Below are positions 17,785 through 27,073 of a stretch of 64,000 nt of DNA, in pieces. Source of the stretch: Bernardetia sp. ABR2-2B (GTDB taxonomy: Bacteria; Bacteroidota; Bacteroidia; Cytophagales; Bernardetiaceae); NCBI RefSeq assembly GCF_037126435.1, contig NZ_CP147020.1, positions 3,011,001-3,075,000 of the forward strand, written 5' to 3'. The notes beneath the pieces are model-generated. The model did no database searches. It saw only the letters and a program-made list of their open reading frames with translations, and had not been told where the DNA came from. Both the position numbers and the translations under genes were made by a program. The stretch's first letter is position 1; every line of letters starts with the position of its first letter.

Positions 17785-19140
17785 ATGTCTAAAGTCAGTT
17801 TTGGTAAGTGGGTGATTGTGTTGAGTTTGTTTTTGTCTTCTTGTGGAAGTAGCGATGTAGATTATGATAATGTAAATGATGTAATAGATAATTGTATTTC
17901 TAGTGAGCCTGTAGAAAATGCTGATTTGATAGACCCTTGTACGGGTTGTAATAGAGATACGCTCAGAAACACGCCTAGCAAAAAAATAGATAATCTGAAT
18001 GTATATTTAGAAATTTCTGGAAGTATGAAAGGCTATATGCCCAAACAGACAGGCAGAAGCACAGGGTTTCAGAAACAAATGGCAAGTCTTTTTTCGTGGT
18101 TTGTAACCAGTACAGAAGCAAAAGGTAAAAAATTCTATGGCATAAAAGACGACCAAACAACATTAGAATTTGAATCAAAAGATGATGTAGCTTCAAAAAT
18201 ATCAAGAGCAGAGTTTGAGTTTGGAAAAACAACAACATTACCAGACTTGGTAGAAAAAATTATCAGAAAAAACGGACAAGAAGATGTTAGTGTTATCGTT
18301 TCTGACTTTTTATATTCTCCTCCCAATGTTCTGAATTTGGAAGGAACACTCAATGTTAGACTAAGAGAAATGTTTTTGAAACGCCCAGAAATGGCTCTTT
18401 CTGTCTATGCTTTCAAGTCTGATTATTCTGGAAAATTCTATACCGTTACCAATAAAGTAATAAATAACTGTTGTAATGACAAGCGTCCGTATTATGTTTG
18501 GGTATTGGGAAAACAGCCTTTGGTATCAAAAATTGATAAACTCATTGCCGAAAAAATGACCTTTGAAGAAGAATTGCATATTGGTAAAAAATATGGCAAT
18601 ATAAAAGGAGAAATCTTGGCACATTCGGGTAGAGATGAGTTTTCGACGTGGCAACGAAAATCAGACTGTCCTAATATTATTACAGAAGCAAAAAATATTT
18701 CTAAAGAAGAAAAATTAATCTACACTATTAGTCTGGATTTGAGTAAGTTACCTAAACAACATCAAAACTTAGAGTATCTCAAATCAAACTTGCGTGTCAG
18801 TTCTTCCAACTCAAAAAGTAACATAACCAATATTTACACGTATAAAGATTTTGAAAGCAAACTAACAAAGGAAGATGTAGTGCTTGCCAAAAAATATACT
18901 CATTTTGTAGAAATAGAAACCTCTTCAGTAGATGTTCCAAACAAAACTACGTTGAATTTAGAACTTCAAAATAGCCTACCTATTTGGGTAGAAAACTGGA
19001 ATACAGAATCTGATGAAACTGATGCCGAGCGCAACGGAAAAACGGTTCTTCTAAAAAGAGTTATTTCTGGCATTCAAGAAGCGCACGAAAATGAAACGTT
19101 GTTTTCATATCCTTATATTATTACTGCAAGTGCTTTATAA
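17785..19140 (+). CDS. Lipoprotein with von Willebrand A-like domain
   Basis: 451 residues, probably the first gene of the 17.8-28.8 kb cluster. Signal peptide with lipobox LFLSSCGSS (Cys20). From about residue 70 the chain looks like a vWA domain: strand plus MIDAS motif NVYLEISGSM (Asp of DxSxS replaced by Glu76), a Thr in KTTTLPDLVEKI (near 149) and VIVSDF (near 174) for the third metal ligand. vWA domains bind protein partners through a metal ion. The Glu replacement may change metal affinity. An N-terminal Cys-rich segment (CTGCNRDT) and an NCCND turn are odd. The C-terminal 200 residues are unrecognised. Role in the cluster is inferred: an exported sensor or scaffold. Confidence 0.75.
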   Translation: MSKVSFGKWVIVLSLFLSSCGSSDVDYDNVNDVIDNCISSEPVENADLIDPCTGCNRDTLRNTPSKKIDNLNVYLEISGSMKGYMPKQTGRSTGFQKQMASLFSWFVTSTEAKGKKFYGIKDDQTTLEFESKDDVASKISRAEFEFGKTTTLPDLVEKIIRKNGQEDVSVIVSDFLYSPPNVLNLEGTLNVRLREMFLKRPEMALSVYAFKSDYSGKFYTVTNKVINNCCNDKRPYYVWVLGKQPLVSKIDKLIAEKMTFEEELHIGKKYGNIKGEILAHSGRDEFSTWQRKSDCPNIITEAKNISKEEKLIYTISLDLSKLPKQHQNLEYLKSNLRVSSSNSKSNITNIYTYKDFESKLTKEDVVLAKKYTHFVEIETSSVDVPNKTTLNLELQNSLPIWVENWNTESDETDAERNGKTVLLKRVISGIQEAHENETLFSYPYIITASAL

Positions 19141-19148
19141 AGAATGCA

Positions 19149-19230
19149 AACCGTCAACGAGGCTAAAGCCGTCGTTGAGGTCTTAATAAAAATCCTCATT
19201 GATAGTTTCATCTGAACCTCAATGACGATT
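19149..19230. repeat. Paired-hairpin palindromic element
   Basis: Four related arms: AACCGTCAACGAGG (19149-19162), TCGTTGA (19172-19178), TCATTGA (19196-19202) and TCAATGACG (19219-19227). Arms pair in order as two hairpins, or outer with outer over 11 of 14 bases. It sits in the gap between the vWA-like gene and the next membrane protein gene. A degraded AATTCGTAATT repeat follows at about 19253-19308. Confidence 0.65.
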
Positions 19231-19317
19231 GGAAATTTTTTAAAGAAATTATATTCGTAATTTCTAATTTGTAATTAGCTACGCTGATTATTACATAATT
19301 CGTAATTTATTTTTTTT

Positions 19318-19725
19318 ATGAGAGATTTTTTGATAGCTATTTATGAGAAGTTTTTGAGAAGTGTAGCTCAAATCCCTTCCAATACTGTAACCACTTGGCG
19401 AAACGATGTTTTTCCTCTTTCGCTTTGGCTTCTTTTGGCTCTTAGCATTCTGATGGCAATTCTATTTTACTTTTTCTATAATAGGTTGTACTCCTCTTAT
19501 AATAGTTTTGGAAGTTGGTTCAGAACATTTTTACTCAATGGTTTTCTAACTGGGTTAGTTTCTTTTATTATTGCTTATTCAGCCTTTTCTAAAGCATTCA
19601 AACCTGTTCTGACGCTTTCACTTTGGTATGCTGTACTAAACCTGCTGTATGGTTTTGTATTGTTTTTTGTGCTTTCCCTTATTTTTAAATGGTTTTCTAC
19701 CAATGGACGAAAAACACCTTTTTAA
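19318..19725 (+). CDS. Small membrane protein of the tubulin-like gene cluster
   Basis: 135 residues, family not recognised. After an amphipathic start (RDFLIAIYEKFLRSVAQI) there are three membrane helices: LWLLLALSILMAILFYFFY (near 37-57), TFLLNGFLTGLVSFIIAYS (near 70-90) and YAVLNLLYGFVLFFVLSLIF (near 103-125). No signal peptide, no catalytic motif. It lies 54 bases before the tubulin-like gene and may anchor that GTPase to the membrane; this is an inference from order alone. Confidence 0.7.
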   Translation: MRDFLIAIYEKFLRSVAQIPSNTVTTWRNDVFPLSLWLLLALSILMAILFYFFYNRLYSSYNSFGSWFRTFLLNGFLTGLVSFIIAYSAFSKAFKPVLTLSLWYAVLNLLYGFVLFFVLSLIFKWFSTNGRKTPF

Positions 19726-19779
19726 GATTTTCAAACTTATATCCAAACCTATAAGGTTTTCAAAAAACTTATAGATTTA

Positions 19780-21276
19780 ATGTTAAAAACAAAAAACACA
19801 AAGAAAATGAGCAGCAAAAACAATCTTTTTATCTTCGGAATTGGTGGAACAGGAACACGAGTAGTCAAATCGTTGATAATGCTTCTTTCGGCAGGTGTAA
19901 AAATAAATGCTGAAAAAGTAGTTCCAATTCTGATAGACCCACACGAAACAAGCGATGAATACAGAAAAGTAAAAATGATGTTGGAGCAGTATGAAAAGAT
20001 GTTTCAACATTCCAAAACTACCAATACATCATTCTTTTCTACTGAAATATTACCACTAGGAAAACTGCATAGCGAAACTGTAAACGATGCAGAAAAAATA
20101 GATAATTCTTTCGGACTTAGTTTTAGCAAATACGCCAAAAATACTTTTGAAGAATTTATAGGTTACAATAAGGACATGTCTAGTCAAGACCAAGCTCTTG
20201 TTTCGATGTTTTTTTCTGAAAAGGATAGAAAAAGTGAAATGGCTGTTGGTTTTAGAGGAAATCCAAGTATGGGAAGCGTCATTTTGAATAAATTAGAGGA
20301 TTCGGAAGAGTTTAAATTTTTCAAAAGAGTTTTTAATACTGGTGACAAGATTTTTTTAGTCAGTTCTATTTTTGGAGGAACAGGCGCATCAGGCTTTCCA
20401 TTGCTTCTCAAAAATCTACAAAGTGCAGGAGATAATATTCAGAAAGCTGTAAAAGGTGCTGTCAGTGTGATGCCTTATTTTAAGCTCAACGAAAATACAG
20501 ATAGTTTTATAGATTCAAACTCTTTCATTACCAAAACAAAAGCTGCCTTATCATTTTATGAAAATCAGCTAAAGGGAATTGATGAACTCTACTACATTGC
20601 TGATAGTCAGTTAGCAATGCACAATAATGATGAAAAAACACAAGAAAATGCAGCACATTTGGTAGAGATGATGGCAGCTATGGGAATTATTGATTTTACT
20701 TCCCTATCAAAAGGTTATGATACAAAGGTTGCTTCTACACAAAGAGATGCTAGTTTTCATGAATGTTCAGTAGAACTAGACTCCAAAGAACTTTCCTTAT
20801 ATAATCTTGATGAAGATACACTCCGAACTGTTCATAAGCCAATTATAAAGTTTTTATTCTTGACCTATGTTTATAATAATTTGGGCAGAAATGCAGATTC
20901 ACAACCTTGGTTTAAAGAAACGTTAGGAAGTGAATACGATGATGCTTTTAAGAAAGGAAATGGAGAATTTGAGCCATTAGTAAAGTTTTTGGTAGATTAT
21001 AATTCGTGGCTTAGAGAATTGGGAGTAAAAGAACGAAAGTTTGTCCCTTTCAATGTAGATACAGATATGAACGAGTGGGTAGTCGACCATGGAAAGATTG
21101 TAAAGAAAAGTTTTGCTACCAAGCTGTTTAATACTCGTCTTTCTGATGATAGAATAAATGTAATTCTCAATGATGAGGTAAGAAATCTAAAGACTGACCA
21201 AAAAGGATTTGAAAAGATGTTGGAGTTAATGGACAGAGCGACAGATTCTATTTATACAAAATATTTTAAGATTTAA
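19780..21276 (+). CDS. FtsZ/tubulin-like GTPase
   Basis: 498 residues, or 489 from the second Met at 19807, which is nearer the conserved core. It begins NLFIFGIGGTGTRVVKSL, the strand and nucleotide-binding loop 1 of the FtsZ/tubulin fold. Near residue 193-208 comes VSSIFGGTGASGFPLL, matching the tubulin signature GGTG(S/T)G of loop T4. The helix-rich remainder is unrecognised, and no FtsZ C-terminal tail is seen, so it is not the division FtsZ. The family resembles the 'tubulin-like' group (Tubulin_2) found beside vWA proteins. It should bind GTP, may polymerise, and lies between membrane and actin-like partners. No signal peptide: cytoplasmic. Confidence 0.82.
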   Translation: MLKTKNTKKMSSKNNLFIFGIGGTGTRVVKSLIMLLSAGVKINAEKVVPILIDPHETSDEYRKVKMMLEQYEKMFQHSKTTNTSFFSTEILPLGKLHSETVNDAEKIDNSFGLSFSKYAKNTFEEFIGYNKDMSSQDQALVSMFFSEKDRKSEMAVGFRGNPSMGSVILNKLEDSEEFKFFKRVFNTGDKIFLVSSIFGGTGASGFPLLLKNLQSAGDNIQKAVKGAVSVMPYFKLNENTDSFIDSNSFITKTKAALSFYENQLKGIDELYYIADSQLAMHNNDEKTQENAAHLVEMMAAMGIIDFTSLSKGYDTKVASTQRDASFHECSVELDSKELSLYNLDEDTLRTVHKPIIKFLFLTYVYNNLGRNADSQPWFKETLGSEYDDAFKKGNGEFEPLVKFLVDYNSWLRELGVKERKFVPFNVDTDMNEWVVDHGKIVKKSFATKLFNTRLSDDRINVILNDEVRNLKTDQKGFEKMLELMDRATDSIYTKYFKI

Positions 21277-21289
21277 TTTTCTCAACAAT

Positions 21290-21388
21290 AACTTTGTCAG
21301 TAGTTTTTTGGTAATCCAACATAACTCTGACAATAGTTTGTAATTGAACTTGAACTATTGACAGCCTTCTGAAAGGACTGTCAAAGTT
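21290..21388. repeat. Paired-hairpin palindromic element
   Basis: Outer arms AACTTTGTCAG (21290-21300) and CTGTCAAAGTT (21378-21388) match in 10 of 11 bases. Inside, TGACAATAGTT (21328-21338) pairs with AACTATTGACA (21353-21363), and a smaller CCTT/AAGG hairpin follows. The sequence is related to the element at 62223. It interrupts the gap between the tubulin-like and actin-like genes without a T-run. Confidence 0.7.
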
Positions 21389-21416
21389 TTATCAAAAGAA
21401 ATAAACTAATTCAATT

Positions 21417-24400
21417 ATGGCTCAAAATAATAGTCGTCATCTACTTACATTACGAAAAGAAAGAAAAACAGATAAAAAAGGCTGGCACACTACCGAAGTC
21501 TATAATGCTTCACGCATAGAAGAAATAGACGACCCCAACGGTTCGAAGGTAGCTATTCCACCAAGTTCTATTCCTACGCCTTTTGCACAAATGCACCTCT
21601 ACGATGTGGCTTTCAAAATGGTAAATCGTTTGGGACATGAAGGAAATACAATTTATCATCATTTAGTTTCTGAATGCCTTGATGCCATAGATTTGATTTA
21701 CAACCTTAGAGAACATTTACAGGCTGACAAAAATGGACATTTTTCTCTTATAGAATGGAATATTGATGAGAGAACGACATCACTCAAAGAATCTTCAAAC
21801 GAAGGACATCAGCTTTTAGGAAAAACGTTAGAGCTTTTTACTGGGCAGCTTTCGCCTTTCAGTAAAGACAATCAAGGAGAGCGAAAAACGTCTAGTTTTT
21901 ATATTCTGACTTACGATTCTACGCCTATTATTTCAACTTCGCCTCTTACTTTTGCTTTTGTTTCAAAAACAGCAGAACACGAAAAAGAGCATTTTTTAGA
22001 TTTAGTAAGTCCTATCAAAACGCTAGATGGTAGAGCGATGTTTACAGGCTTGAAATCTTTACATCAGCGTCCGATGGAGTTTCAAATGTATGTTCATCGT
22101 CTGTTTTATTTGCACAAAGGGTTACTAAACCAGATGGACAATGTACACGAATATTTGCGTGTTCAGAGAGAAAAATTCCATAATGCAAAAGGAGATGAAA
22201 TAAAAGACATCTACGATGAAAACTCCAAAATGGGAGCTTTCGAAATGGATTATAAAGATGTTGTAATCAATGGAAAAACGCCACGCATAGAAAGAGTAGC
22301 TTGGAAGAGTTGTGCGCCAATTATCACAGATGGCGATTTGGATAGTAGTTATTTGATAAAGCCAAGTCTATCAAAAGAAAAGACTGCTCGTTTAGAAATT
22401 GGAGAAGGAAGCAATTCGAAAAAGGTTTTGCCTTTAGTTCTGCAAGAAGGTTTTGATAATCCTAACTTTATCTATTTCAAAGGCAAACCTTGGAACAACA
22501 AAACCAAAGTAGAATTTTCTCTACCAAAAAAGAACTGGGAAGACCGAAATTTGCCACAGATAGGTTACAATTATCCATATTTGGTAACGACAGATTTATT
22601 AGCCGAAGATTTGATCAGAATGCCGTATCTTATTAACCCAGATACTTTCGTTGTTCCTGAAAACCATATTCATGCACAAAGTGTAGATTTCCTTCTGCCT
22701 GTAACTGATTTGTATTTTAAGTTTTTTGATGAAGAAACACTCATTGAAAATCTAACGATTGAGGAAGTAGATTCTGACCAAGGAAATATAAAGGTAACAT
22801 TGAAAGTTCCGATAAAAGGGAATGCAAATTATAATGCTGCTGCCTTTCTTACCTTTACTCGTTTCTATGATTATGGAAACCCAAGAAATCAGAACAATGG
22901 AAAAATAATCAACTTAGTAGATGATGGCAGAGATGAAACAATGGATGATATTCCATCGCCTTTTTCTATCAGTATTTACCCTTTTGTGCGTACTGGTGAT
23001 GCAGAGTACGACACAATGTACAAGATAATGTTACTTTCTTCACAGCTTGATAACGTTGAAGAATATGATTTGGTGGCTTATAATGAAGAGAATGAAATTT
23101 CTACCAGCGATAGTGCGATTGAAAAAATAAGCAGGTTCGAACGAAAAGTAGAAGGTTCTCATCTGTCTGTTTATTCAGTTTCAGGAACTTGTTTTGATGC
23201 GTTAGAAATAATTACTCCCTACAAAGGAAAAACAGGAGAAAAAGCAAGAGGTTGGATTGTACCACGTTGGAAAAAACCACCACATAGAGGAACAAATCCA
23301 AAACCATTTACAGTAGCCGTAGATTTTGGAACAACAAATACATTTGTTGCCTTCACAGAAGATGATGCAGCCACAGCAGGAAAAATAAAAACCTATCCAT
23401 TCTTCATTGGAGAGGAAGACATGCAAGCCGTTACGCTCAACAAGCCAACAGCAGATAAAAAACATGTAATGTTAGAAAGGTATAGTTTTGATGATAATGC
23501 GATTGGACTTGCCACTACATTTTTTCAAGACCGAATGTTTATGCCAAATTTGATTGGAAACCCTCCTGCACAGGAATCTATTTATCAAAATTGGAGAAAC
23601 TCTTTTCCTATCCGTACAGCTCTTATTCATTCAAACGATGTAAAATTTGATGTACTTCTCAATGCTGCTATCGGATTTTTATATGAAAAAGACAACTTAG
23701 ATATTGCAAGGCACGGACAAGAGGTAACAACTAACCTAAAATGGTCTGCTGATAACTCTAAGTTGGTAGAAGTTTTCATTGAGCAAATACTTCACATGAT
23801 TCGGAATAAAGTAATTTTGAACGGTGGCGACTTGTCAAGAACTCGTTTGGTTTGGTTTAAGCCACTTAGTTTACCAAAAACACTGACAGACAAACTAACT
23901 AAAGTTTGGAACGAAAACAGCCGAAAAATATTAGGTAAAAACGTTACTGTTCGTTTAGTGAATGAATCAGAAGCTCCTTATTTTTATTATCGTGCAACTG
24001 GAAAAGTAGATAAAAGTAGTTCGGTCGTTTCAATAGATATTGGAGGTGGTTCTACTGATATTGCCCTTGTTTCAAATGGTGGCAAAAACAGGTTAGCTAC
24101 TTCTGCATTTTTTGGAGCAAATACACTTTGGGAAGGAAGAGATAGCAAAGATTCAAATCAATCAACAGAAGGAGGCATTGTAGCTAAATATCGCCCTTGG
24201 TTTAAGGAGCGAATTTCTCTTACTAAAAAGGGAATTAGTCAAGCAGCAGGTTCACGTATCGAAATGATTTTTAATGAAATTATGGATAGTGGGCGTTTTG
24301 ATTCTGGCGACAAATCTAGTTTTATGTTTTCAGCAGACCACATTGATTTTGCCGAAAAACTAAGCGAAGACAAAGACATGTTGCTCTTATTCTTACTTCA

Positions 24401-25241
24401 TTATGCAGCTTGTGTTTATCACGCTGTGCAGCTTTTGGCTGTGAGTGGAATGCCTTATCCAAAAGATTTTTGTTTTAGTGGTACAGGCTCAAAATACTTG
24501 AATCTTTTAGACCATAGTGAAGATAAAAATGGTTTGCAGAAGTTTACCGAAATTTTTGCTCAAAAAACCTATGAGAAATATAAAGAACTAGGAATTAATG
24601 CCAAGCAACCATCAGAAAACAGCTTTGATGCAGCAGAGGAAGAAGAAAACGTCTTTGAAGGTTTTGGGGAGCTAGAAGGTGGTTTGCCAAGTCAAGATAG
24701 TCAAGAAACCTTTGAAGTGGGGGGAAGTATAAATCTTCACATGACCAAAGAGCCGAAAGAAGCAACCTGTTTTGGTGGTATTCATAGTTTTTCAGAAGAC
24801 TATAAAGAATTAGGATTAGGACAAAATATCAATACGGTATTTTTGGGAGAAATTGATGCTAATTCAGAAGAACTCTTGCCACAAAGAAACCTAACCTATG
24901 AAGAACTCATCGATGAAAATGGTAAGCCGACCAAAGAAGGAAATCAACTTGCTGTAAGAATAAATAAAAACTTAGACCAGTTTTTAGAACTATTCTTAGA
25001 TATGAACAAAAATCCTCAAACTCGTTTTGAAGATTTCAATATCGAAACAAATTTAGATGCGTTTGAAAAAGGTTTTAAAGCCATTAAAGCAAAAGAACTT
25101 GCCAAAGGAATGATATACGAACGTAGCAATGCTTCGGGTGGTTATACGCCTGTTCGTGAATCATTTTTCTTTTATCCTTTGCGAATAATTATTAGAGATT
25201 TGGCTCTTGCAATGGCAAAAAATAAAACTGTAAATATGTAA
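21417..25241 (+). CDS. Giant protein with C-terminal actin/Hsp70-like ATPase domain
   Basis: 1274 residues, cytoplasmic. The first 620 residues match nothing I know; they look mixed alpha/beta. From about 630 there is an actin/Hsp70-superfamily ATPase: phosphate-1 VAVDFGTTNTFVAF (near 632-645), phosphate-2 VVSIDIGGGSTDIALV (near 869-884), and an adenosine-type motif FCFSGTGSKYL (near 1019-1029). An acidic insert (AAEEEENVFEGFGELEGG, near 1070-1090) interrupts the end of the domain. A distant relation to the SrfB family is possible. Placed after a tubulin-like gene, it could be a second nucleotide-driven filament or a chaperone-like switch. It has no Hsp70 substrate domain that I can see. Confidence 0.78.
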   Translation: MAQNNSRHLLTLRKERKTDKKGWHTTEVYNASRIEEIDDPNGSKVAIPPSSIPTPFAQMHLYDVAFKMVNRLGHEGNTIYHHLVSECLDAIDLIYNLREHLQADKNGHFSLIEWNIDERTTSLKESSNEGHQLLGKTLELFTGQLSPFSKDNQGERKTSSFYILTYDSTPIISTSPLTFAFVSKTAEHEKEHFLDLVSPIKTLDGRAMFTGLKSLHQRPMEFQMYVHRLFYLHKGLLNQMDNVHEYLRVQREKFHNAKGDEIKDIYDENSKMGAFEMDYKDVVINGKTPRIERVAWKSCAPIITDGDLDSSYLIKPSLSKEKTARLEIGEGSNSKKVLPLVLQEGFDNPNFIYFKGKPWNNKTKVEFSLPKKNWEDRNLPQIGYNYPYLVTTDLLAEDLIRMPYLINPDTFVVPENHIHAQSVDFLLPVTDLYFKFFDEETLIENLTIEEVDSDQGNIKVTLKVPIKGNANYNAAAFLTFTRFYDYGNPRNQNNGKIINLVDDGRDETMDDIPSPFSISIYPFVRTGDAEYDTMYKIMLLSSQLDNVEEYDLVAYNEENEISTSDSAIEKISRFERKVEGSHLSVYSVSGTCFDALEIITPYKGKTGEKARGWIVPRWKKPPHRGTNPKPFTVAVDFGTTNTFVAFTEDDAATAGKIKTYPFFIGEEDMQAVTLNKPTADKKHVMLERYSFDDNAIGLATTFFQDRMFMPNLIGNPPAQESIYQNWRNSFPIRTALIHSNDVKFDVLLNAAIGFLYEKDNLDIARHGQEVTTNLKWSADNSKLVEVFIEQILHMIRNKVILNGGDLSRTRLVWFKPLSLPKTLTDKLTKVWNENSRKILGKNVTVRLVNESEAPYFYYRATGKVDKSSSVVSIDIGGGSTDIALVSNGGKNRLATSAFFGANTLWEGRDSKDSNQSTEGGIVAKYRPWFKERISLTKKGISQAAGSRIEMIFNEIMDSGRFDSGDKSSFMFSADHIDFAEKLSEDKDMLLLFLLHYAACVYHAVQLLAVSGMPYPKDFCFSGTGSKYLNLLDHSEDKNGLQKFTEIFAQKTYEKYKELGINAKQPSENSFDAAEEEENVFEGFGELEGGLPSQDSQETFEVGGSINLHMTKEPKEATCFGGIHSFSEDYKELGLGQNINTVFLGEIDANSEELLPQRNLTYEELIDENGKPTKEGNQLAVRINKNLDQFLELFLDMNKNPQTRFEDFNIETNLDAFEKGFKAIKAKELAKGMIYERSNASGGYTPVRESFFFYPLRIIIRDLALAMAKNKTVNM

Positions 25242-25250
25242 ATCATAGAT

Positions 25251-25280
25251 TGTAGGGGCGATACATGCATCGTCCCTACA
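25251..25280. repeat. Palindrome TGTAGGGGCGAT / ATCGTCCCTACA
   Basis: Stem of 12 bases with one mismatch around ACATGC, ten bases after the stop of the actin-like gene. No T-run, so it is an intergenic palindrome and not a clear terminator. Confidence 0.6.
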
Positions 25281-25320
25281 TCTGAAAAACTAACTTTGAA
25301 AACAGAAAACAAAAACTTCC

Positions 25321-27033
25321 ATGAAATCCTTTTACATTTTTTTATCTCTAGTTTTTATATTCTTTTTTAGTAATCATTCTGCGTTTGCTCAAACTAAAGA
25401 ATCAAACCAAAAAGTAGTTCATAAAGCTACTGATAAGATGAATTACGAGTTTGCATTGGCTATTTTGAAAAGAATCAATGAACTAGATAAAAATGTGAAA
25501 TTTTCTAATCCAAAACTAACTGACACAACGTTTACAAATGTAAAACAGCTCAAACCAAGAGTACAAGCAGAATCTTTAGATAGAATTTTTAGCAAAGAGC
25601 AGTTGAGTGATAATGTTGCAGGTTATATTTATGACATAAACTTTGTAAAGCAGAGTGATAAATATTATCCTACAGAAGATTTAGTTTCTAGCTTAAAATC
25701 ATTGGATAAGATTGAGAAGAAAGTTTTACAACGAGTAAAAGATTTTGGAGAGCAACAAAACAAATTCAAACTAACCTCAAAACAGTACAATAATTTAAAA
25801 CTAAGACTTACTAAAATCAAAAAATCGGCTGTCAGTCAGTTAGAACCGAAAGAGGATAAAAAGCTAGATGGTCAAAATAATATAGATTCCACAAATCAAA
25901 TTATAAAAGACAGCGTAGATACACACAGTCGTGTGTCTGATGAAAAAAGAGATTCTACAAAAATTATTTTTTATAAAATTAATCAAGAAGAAGAAAAACA
26001 ACTGATAGGAAAGAGTGAAACAGCAGAGGGAGAAAAACAAACCTATAAGTTTGGTTTAGATATAAAAAATACAGATTCTATTCAAGTTCGTGTACAAGGT
26101 AATTCTACATTAGATACTATATTTTTGGCTGCAAATATAAATAACTCTCTTACTTTGGAAGGACAAAATAATATTTATATGATTGATTTGAACGTAGCAA
26201 CAACACAAGAAGATGATTATATCATGTGGATTATATTTTTAGCCATTGCTGCTTTTGTTATTGTCTTTGTTTGGTACAAACAAGGACAAAAAAAACAGTC
26301 TGAAAATCCGAAAGAAATTAAACAAGAGGTTATAAAAAAAGACCCTTTGAGTAGGAATGATGTAGTAGCTAAAACAGTTATTCCAACAGAAAAAAATACT
26401 GAAGATAAAGAACGAAAAACAGTAGTTGCTCAGAATCAAACTCAGAATCAAATTGAAGAAGAGAAAAAGCGATTGACAGCTATTCTGAACAATTCAAAAC
26501 TTTCTGATGAGCAAAAACTCAAAGAAGCTAAAAGTGAAAATGTAATTATAGAAGTAGCTAATAATGCAGAAGTAAAAGGATTGATGCAAAAAATAGAAGA
26601 ACTTTCAACTAAACCAAAGACAACAAATACAGAAAAGGAAGTAGTCAAAGAACAAAAAATTATTCAAGAAACTCCAACTCCATCCAAAAACATAAAGAAT
26701 TATCATGAACCTTTATATGTTTCTCTGTCAGATATAAAAGACGAGGGCATACAATCACAGCGTAAAAAAGGAATGAGTAATACCATTTTTGTCATTCGTC
26801 CGTATAGTAAAAGAGATGCAGAAGCCAAAGAAGCTGATTTTCTTTTGCATTCTGATATAAAAGATATGGCTTTTGAATCTATTTTTCGTTCTATCGAAAA
26901 GCTAGACCATCTTATTGAGCATTCTACATTTACTGAAAGTGCTAAGAAGATAGTACAAGAAGAAAAAGGAAAACTCATCAAGGAAAATGACGTATGGAAA
27001 ATTAAGCAACGTTTGAAAGTAAAATTTTCATAA
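25321..27033 (+). CDS. Exported single-span membrane protein with shared C-terminal domain
   Basis: 570 residues. Signal peptide ending AFAQ (near 24), a Lys-rich periplasmic part of about 270 residues with coiled-coil character, then a membrane helix (YIMWIIFLAIAAFVIVFVW, near 301-319) followed by a cytoplasmic tail. The tail has a long Lys/Glu-rich linker and ends in a globular domain of about 108 residues (near 463-570) with YVSLSDI, SNTIFVI and GKLIKENDVWKIKQ. The same domain ends the next gene, showing duplication. The topology links periplasm and cytoplasm, which would suit signal passage between the vWA-like lipoprotein and the cytoplasmic NTPases. Family not recognised. Confidence 0.72.
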   Translation: MKSFYIFLSLVFIFFFSNHSAFAQTKESNQKVVHKATDKMNYEFALAILKRINELDKNVKFSNPKLTDTTFTNVKQLKPRVQAESLDRIFSKEQLSDNVAGYIYDINFVKQSDKYYPTEDLVSSLKSLDKIEKKVLQRVKDFGEQQNKFKLTSKQYNNLKLRLTKIKKSAVSQLEPKEDKKLDGQNNIDSTNQIIKDSVDTHSRVSDEKRDSTKIIFYKINQEEEKQLIGKSETAEGEKQTYKFGLDIKNTDSIQVRVQGNSTLDTIFLAANINNSLTLEGQNNIYMIDLNVATTQEDDYIMWIIFLAIAAFVIVFVWYKQGQKKQSENPKEIKQEVIKKDPLSRNDVVAKTVIPTEKNTEDKERKTVVAQNQTQNQIEEEKKRLTAILNNSKLSDEQKLKEAKSENVIIEVANNAEVKGLMQKIEELSTKPKTTNTEKEVVKEQKIIQETPTPSKNIKNYHEPLYVSLSDIKDEGIQSQRKKGMSNTIFVIRPYSKRDAEAKEADFLLHSDIKDMAFESIFRSIEKLDHLIEHSTFTESAKKIVQEEKGKLIKENDVWKIKQRLKVKFS

Positions 27034-27073
27034 ATTTAAAATTCCTCAACTACGGCTGAAAAAAATATAAATA

